Positions 6,236 to 9,473 of a stretch of 9,473 bases of DNA are shown in pieces. Within the stretch, counting starts at the first letter, position 1. Each line of letters begins with the position of its first letter. The notes beneath the pieces were generated by a model, which saw nothing but the letters and a program-made list of their open reading frames with translations, was not told the DNA's origin and did not search any database. A program made the translations under genes and the position numbers. The stretch is from Phycisphaerae bacterium (GTDB lineage Bacteria; Planctomycetota; Phycisphaerae; Phycisphaerales; SM1A02), in NCBI GenBank assembly GCA_002862325.1, contig PKCT01000193.1, forward strand, positions 1-9,473. Reading direction: 5' to 3'.

Positions 6236-6504
6236 ATGGATCGCCGGCCGGCTTTTCTGACTCCGTTTCTGCACGATGCAGGAGGTCGTTGACGCCGTCG
6301 TCCAATTCGGTCTCCCCCGGCCCGATCGATCTTTCTTGAGGGCTCGGACTGGATGTGGCATTGGCGTTCAAGGTCTCGTACCTCGTGACCGCCTCATCTC
6401 CATGCGACGCCGTTCGGCACATTCCCCGGCTCGGCGGGACTCAAATCTTCGGAGAGACGGCACGCCAGTGGGACGCTCCGGCCGTCGATCTCGATCGGCT
6501 GTGA
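6236..6504 (+). pseudogene. Decayed paralogue of the 4636-5862 gene (N-terminal part)
   Basis: Reading 6328-6501 in one frame gives DLS(stop)GLGLDVALAFKVSYL, then TASSPCDAVRHIPRLGG and TQIFGETAR. Residues 45-101 of the upstream protein align without gaps, with about 28 of 57 positions identical. In the core from KVS to QIF the count is 17 of 27, including AVRH-P--GG-QIF. The frame is broken by TGA at 6337-6339, where the intact gene has arginine (a CGA-to-TGA change would explain it), and by TGA at 6502-6504. Upstream, an ATG at 6236 with GGAGAGGAG 9 nt before it looks like the old start, but two frame changes are needed to connect it through QEVVDAVVQF to the core. Weak similarity may continue to about 6660 (ERRHVEVREGE against EREHRRRMYEG). 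The rest is missing, since the next gene starts at 6867. Confidence 0.8.
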
Positions 6505-6856
6505 CGTACGTCGCATCAGCGCCCGATTCGATGCGGCGATCGCCGAAAAGTCGAGCAGCGATCCGACCGCAGCGTACAGCTCGCACCGTCGGCGTTCGCC
6601 TCGCATCTGCCGATCACCCCCGGGGCGAAACGGAACGACGTCACGTGGAGGTCCGCGAGGGCGAGCGCCTCCTCGAAGAGCGATCCGTCGGATCCTCGCC
6701 GGCCCGGCGTCGGATCGGGCGTGGCGGGTGGAGTGGCAGTCAGGGCATGCAGCAAAGCCAGCATGAAAGAGCTCCGATTCCCGGAATTTGAAGGTCGCGT
6801 GCAGAGGCTGGCCGCATTCGTCCGACATGAACAGGGGGCCTTTCATTTCTCTCTCC
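6505..6856. other. No confident gene; probable further decay of the paralogue
   Basis: No intact plus-strand frame with a recognisable product is present. A 150-codon minus-strand frame starts at 6846 behind a good GGAG. Its first 50 residues include a cysteine pattern (ECGQ and CPDC), but it then runs antisense through the paralogue relic, and the best protein-like sequence changes frame twice. I treat it as non-genic or itself broken. Confidence 0.4.
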
Positions 6857-6860
6857 GGAG
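6853..6860. promoter_or_regulatory. Palindromic CTCCGGAG supplying the ribosome binding site of the dehydrogenase
   Basis: GGAG at 6857-6860 stands 6 nt before the GTG at 6867 and fixes that start. The same palindrome gives GGAG on the minus strand, 6 nt before an ATG at 6846, so a translation start signal exists symmetrically on both strands. Only the plus-strand one leads to a recognisable gene. Confidence 0.6.
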
Positions 6861-6866
6861 ACCGGT

Positions 6867-8051
6867 GTGGACCTGCCAGATCAGGTGCTCGAACTTCGTC
6901 GCGAACTTCAGGAGGTCGCCCGCGTCCGCCTTGGAGGATCGGGGATCGAACGGGATCGGGAGGGCGTCTTCTGGAGGGAGGGGTGGCAGGTCTGCGCCGA
7001 GGCCGGGGTGCTGTCGCTTGCGGTCCCCCGGGAGGACGGAGGGCGGGGGCTTGGACTGCTGGCCACGATCGTCGCCATGGAGACCTTGGGCGAGGAGGTC
7101 GACGACCTCGGCCTTCTCTTCGCGATCAACGCGCACCTCTGGGCGGGAGTGATTCCGCTGGTGCATTTCGGAACGCCGGCCCAGAAGACGACGTGGCTTC
7201 CCGGCCTTCTCGACGGATCGATCGTCGCGGGACACGGCGCGACCGAACCCGATGCGGGATCGGACGTCTTCTGCATGAACACCACCGCGCGTCGCGACGG
7301 TACCGACTGGGTGCTCGACGGCACCAAGAGCTTCGTCGCCAACGGTCCGATCGCGGATGTCCTGATCGTCTATGCCGCGGCCGAGCCAGGCCGAGGCGAA
7401 CTCGGACTGAGCGGCTTCCTCGTGCCCCGCGACACCAAGGGGCTCCAGTTCGGCGAACCCCTGGACAAGATGGGACTGCGATCGGCCCCGAGTGGAACCC
7501 TGGTCCTCGAGGACTGCCGAATTCCCGGCGATGCCCTGATCGGATCCGAGGGCGGGGGGGCCGCTTGCTTCAACTGCTCCATGGAGTGGGAGCGGGGGGC
7601 GATCCTCGCGATGCATGTCGGGCGGATGTCGAGACAGCTCGACGAGGTCGTGCGATTCGCGAAGACGCGGCGGCAGTTCGGGCAACCCATCGGCGCCTTC
7701 CAGTCCGTGGCGAACCGGGTCATCGACATGAAGCTGCGTCTCGAGACGTCGCGTCCGCTCGTCCACCGGATCGGAATTCTCAAGGACCAGGGCCGGCAGG
7801 CGATGCTCGAGGCGGCGATGGCCAAGCTCCACGTGAGCGAAGCGGCGGTCCAATCCTCGCTCGACGCCGTGCAGATCATGGGAAGCCGGGGCTACCTTCG
7901 CGAAGGGGTCGTCGAGCGTGATCTCCGCGACGCGTTGGGCGCCCGCATCTACTCGGGGACCAACGAGATGCAGCGGGTCATGATCGCTCGCCTTCTCGGC
8001 CTGCCCTCGTCGCTTCCCGAGCGAAGGTCGCCGGAGGCGCCGGAGGGATGA
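6867..8051 (+). CDS. Acyl-CoA dehydrogenase family flavoprotein
   Basis: FAD-dependent enzyme that introduces a 2,3-double bond into an acyl thioester. The 394-residue length is typical. The N-terminal helical domain is about 1-117. The middle beta-domain starts with the signature GATEPDAGSD (124-133) and contains DGTKSFVANG (151-160), GFLVPRD and KMGLRSAPSG (201-210). The C-terminal four-helix domain carries RRQFGQPIGAFQ (268-279), IMGSRGYL and RDLRDALGARIYSGTNEMQR (351-370). In short- and medium-chain enzymes the catalytic base is the Glu of IYEGT; here that residue is Ser363. A glutamate is present instead at E242 in EWERG, the position used by isovaleryl-CoA and long-chain dehydrogenases, so the enzyme is probably active. 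The start is GTG with GGAG 6 nt upstream. Its ATGA overlap with the MBOAT gene points to a special acyl group rather than general beta-oxidation, possibly bound to a carrier protein. Confidence 0.92.
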   Translation: MDLPDQVLELRRELQEVARVRLGGSGIERDREGVFWREGWQVCAEAGVLSLAVPREDGGRGLGLLATIVAMETLGEEVDDLGLLFAINAHLWAGVIPLVHFGTPAQKTTWLPGLLDGSIVAGHGATEPDAGSDVFCMNTTARRDGTDWVLDGTKSFVANGPIADVLIVYAAAEPGRGELGLSGFLVPRDTKGLQFGEPLDKMGLRSAPSGTLVLEDCRIPGDALIGSEGGGAACFNCSMEWERGAILAMHVGRMSRQLDEVVRFAKTRRQFGQPIGAFQSVANRVIDMKLRLETSRPLVHRIGILKDQGRQAMLEAAMAKLHVSEAAVQSSLDAVQIMGSRGYLREGVVERDLRDALGARIYSGTNEMQRVMIARLLGLPSSLPERRSPEAPEG

Positions 8052-9325
8052 TGGCCGCCGACGTCGCCGGTGCCGAACGATCGGCGCCTGCCGGAGATCG
8101 GTCGCGACTGCTAGGCTTCCTGGTCCTGTGGGGGCAGCTCGCCGCGCTCCTGGTGCTCATGCATCTCTATCGGATCGAGGCGCCGCTCTTCGAGCGGTTG
8201 GCGCTGATCTGCGTGGTTGGTGGTGCCGTGCACTACTGGCTTCCCGCTCGACTTCGATATCCCTTCGCGGTGGTCTACGGCGTGCTGGGCTACGTCGTGC
8301 TGCTCGGCCCGGTCGTGGCCGGATTGGTGATGGCCGCCGGATTGGTCTTCTTCGGTCTGGTGCGGAGTCCGGTCCCCTGGTGGGTTCGCGTCGGAGGCAT
8401 CGTCCTGGTCGGCGGCGCCTTCGCCGTCGGTCGCACGACGGGGGCGCCCGGGATCCCGACGGTCTTCTGGCCGATCCTCGGGTCACTGTTCATGTTCCGG
8501 CTGATCGTCTACCTCTACGACGTGAGGTACGCGGAGACGCCGCCCCGACTGCTGGACTTCCTCGGGTACTTCCTGCTTCTTCCGAACTGCTACTTCCTGC
8601 TCTTCCCCGTGGTCGACCATGCGACCTTCCTCGTCTGTCGGGACCGTCGTCCGCTCGACGACGTGGTGCAGACCGGCATTCGCTGGATTCTCCGAGGGGT
8701 CGTCCAGCTGGTGCTTTACCGCTTCATCGACGCGTACCGACCTGATCCTGCGCTCGCCACAAGCGTCGGTAGCGTAGTGGCGTACATGATCATGACCTAT
8801 CTGCTCTACCTCCGACTCTCGGGGCAGTTCCACATCGCGATCGGCCTCCTGCACCTCTTCGGCTACGACCTTCCGGAGACCCATCGCAAGTATCTCCTCG
8901 CCTCGAGCGTCGCCGACTTCTGGCGTCGCATCAACATCTACTGGAAGGACTTCATCGTGAAGCTCTTCTACCTTCCGGTCTTCTTCCGTCTTCGACGCAT
9001 GGGTGAGCTCAGGGCGGCGGCGATCGCCACGGTCGTCGCGTTCTTCGCGACCTGGGTGCTCCATTCCTGGCAGTGGTACTGGCTTCTCGGAACACCGCTC
9101 CTCACCTGGCCGGACACGCTGTTCTGGGCGATCCTCGGTGGCATGATGGTGTTCGCCACCGTCCAGGAGACGCGCCGCGGAGGTCGTCCGGTCTCCCAGA
9201 CCACCTGGGGTCGGATCTTCGGAGTCGCTCGTACCTTCACGCTCATCGTCGTGCTCTGGTCCCTCTGGCAGGCATCGAGTCTCGAGGCGTGGTGGTCGCT
9301 CGTCAGTCTGCGAGGTGGCGGATGA
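8048..9325 (+). CDS. MBOAT-family membrane-bound O-acyltransferase
   Basis: Integral membrane protein that moves an acyl group from a thioester donor onto a hydroxyl acceptor, in bacteria usually on the outer face of the inner membrane (DltB, AlgI and relatives). The 425 residues include about ten hydrophobic segments, for example 21-41, 52-66, 72-101, 113-127, 138-157, 170-186, 242-256, 325-337, 356-371 and 395-407. The family signature lies at 290-308 (DFWRRINIYWKDFIVKLFY), with N296 where DltB-type proteins have histidine in FWRRWH. The invariant catalytic histidine is H339 in WVLHSWQWYW. The first ATG overlaps the dehydrogenase stop (ATGA). A second ATG at 8051 sits 4 nt after GGAGG and may be the real start. 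The next gene overlaps its stop in the same way. Residue positions of the helices are estimates by eye. Confidence 0.88.
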   Translation: MMAADVAGAERSAPAGDRSRLLGFLVLWGQLAALLVLMHLYRIEAPLFERLALICVVGGAVHYWLPARLRYPFAVVYGVLGYVVLLGPVVAGLVMAAGLVFFGLVRSPVPWWVRVGGIVLVGGAFAVGRTTGAPGIPTVFWPILGSLFMFRLIVYLYDVRYAETPPRLLDFLGYFLLLPNCYFLLFPVVDHATFLVCRDRRPLDDVVQTGIRWILRGVVQLVLYRFIDAYRPDPALATSVGSVVAYMIMTYLLYLRLSGQFHIAIGLLHLFGYDLPETHRKYLLASSVADFWRRINIYWKDFIVKLFYLPVFFRLRRMGELRAAAIATVVAFFATWVLHSWQWYWLLGTPLLTWPDTLFWAILGGMMVFATVQETRRGGRPVSQTTWGRIFGVARTFTLIVVLWSLWQASSLEAWWSLVSLRGGG

Positions 9326-9473
9326 CGCGTCTGGGCGGTGAAACCAGAGGGGCCATGCGGTTCTGGTCGGTGCTCACGATCTCGCTCCTTGGGATCGGCG
9401 CGATCCTCTCGTTCGGAGGCGTTGGAGAGCGGGCGAGCCAGGCCTGGGACGTGGCGGGCGGGTCCGTCGCCCG
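9322..9473 (+). CDS. Partial gene: N-terminus of a membrane-anchored or exported protein
   Basis: Fifty codons are visible before the window ends. The ATG overlaps the MBOAT stop (ATGA), and GAGG at 9312-9315 lies 6 nt upstream, so the genes are translationally coupled. Residues 1-13 are polar and basic (MTRLGGETRGAMR), residues 14-33 are a hydrophobic helix, and then a polar GERASQAWDVAGG segment follows. This is a signal-anchor or uncleaved signal peptide with the C-terminal part outside the cytoplasm. Position next to an MBOAT gene resembles the DltD- or AlgJ/AlgX-like SGNH partners of other acylation systems, but no catalytic motif is within view. An internal ATG at residue 12 is a less likely start. 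Confidence 0.7.
   Translation, partial: MTRLGGETRGAMRFWSVLTISLLGIGAILSFGGVGERASQAWDVAGGSVA

Noticed and set aside
6394..6846. 150-codon minus-strand ORF with a good GGAG and a CG...CPDC pattern
   Set aside because: Only the first 50 or so residues look protein-like in this frame. The rest runs antisense to the paralogue relic, and the best-looking sequence jumps frames, so it was not called as a gene. It is noted in a finding.
6843..7853. 336-codon minus-strand frame opposite the dehydrogenase
   Set aside because: It is a shadow of a clear acyl-CoA dehydrogenase with all family motifs on the plus strand.

Overview
The window is high-GC bacterial chromosomal DNA with strongly G/C-biased third codon positions. 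The best taxonomic clue is the protein at 1962-3476. It is a secreted beta-helix protein ending in two dockerin-like repeats (DFDGNGIVDGGDL and DLNGDRIVDGADL), each followed by an LGxWGSC tail. From general knowledge this kind of C-terminus is very common in Planctomycetota, especially Phycisphaerae-like bacteria, so that is the likely source. This is an inference from one protein and not a marker-gene assignment.

Layout. (1) Positions 1-1448, minus strand: an RND multidrug-efflux operon, with a lipoprotein membrane fusion protein followed 3 bp later by the N-terminus of the inner-membrane RND transporter. The transporter reading frame breaks at the window edge in a way best explained by two extra bases. 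(2) Positions 1449-1961: a 513-bp divergent intergenic region with three hairpins, one of them a 34-bp near-perfect palindrome, and a sigma70-like promoter for the next gene. (3) Positions 1962-3476, plus strand: the secreted beta-helix protein. (4) Positions 3486-4445, minus strand: an APH/choline-kinase-type phosphotransferase, convergent with (3). The two stop codons sit symmetrically inside one perfect palindrome. (5) Positions 4446-4635: a relatively AT-rich divergent region with a 10-bp inverted repeat. (6) Positions 4636-5862, plus strand: a 408-residue protein of unknown function with an HTH-like segment. (7) Positions 5863-6866: about 1 kb with no confident intact gene. It contains a decayed paralogue of gene (6), recognisable at 6236-6504, and a doubtful short minus-strand ORF. 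(8) Positions 6867-9473, plus strand: a translationally coupled operon of an acyl-CoA dehydrogenase with a relocated catalytic glutamate, an MBOAT-type membrane O-acyltransferase, and the start of a third gene with an N-terminal membrane anchor. Both junctions are ATGA overlaps.

How the parts work together. The efflux pair is an ordinary periplasm-spanning pump whose outer-membrane factor is not visible. The dehydrogenase-MBOAT-anchored protein operon looks like a dedicated acylation module. A plausible reading is that a thioester-bound acyl group is oxidised in the cytoplasm and then passed across the membrane by the MBOAT protein to a cell-surface or extracellular acceptor, with the third protein as the periplasmic partner. 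That pathway is inferred from gene order, and no substrate can be read from the sequence. The most unusual items are the intact/decayed paralogue pair (4636-5862 and 6236-6504), the acylation operon, and the structured intergenic region at 1647-1756. No tRNA, rRNA, CRISPR array or insertion sequence was recognised.
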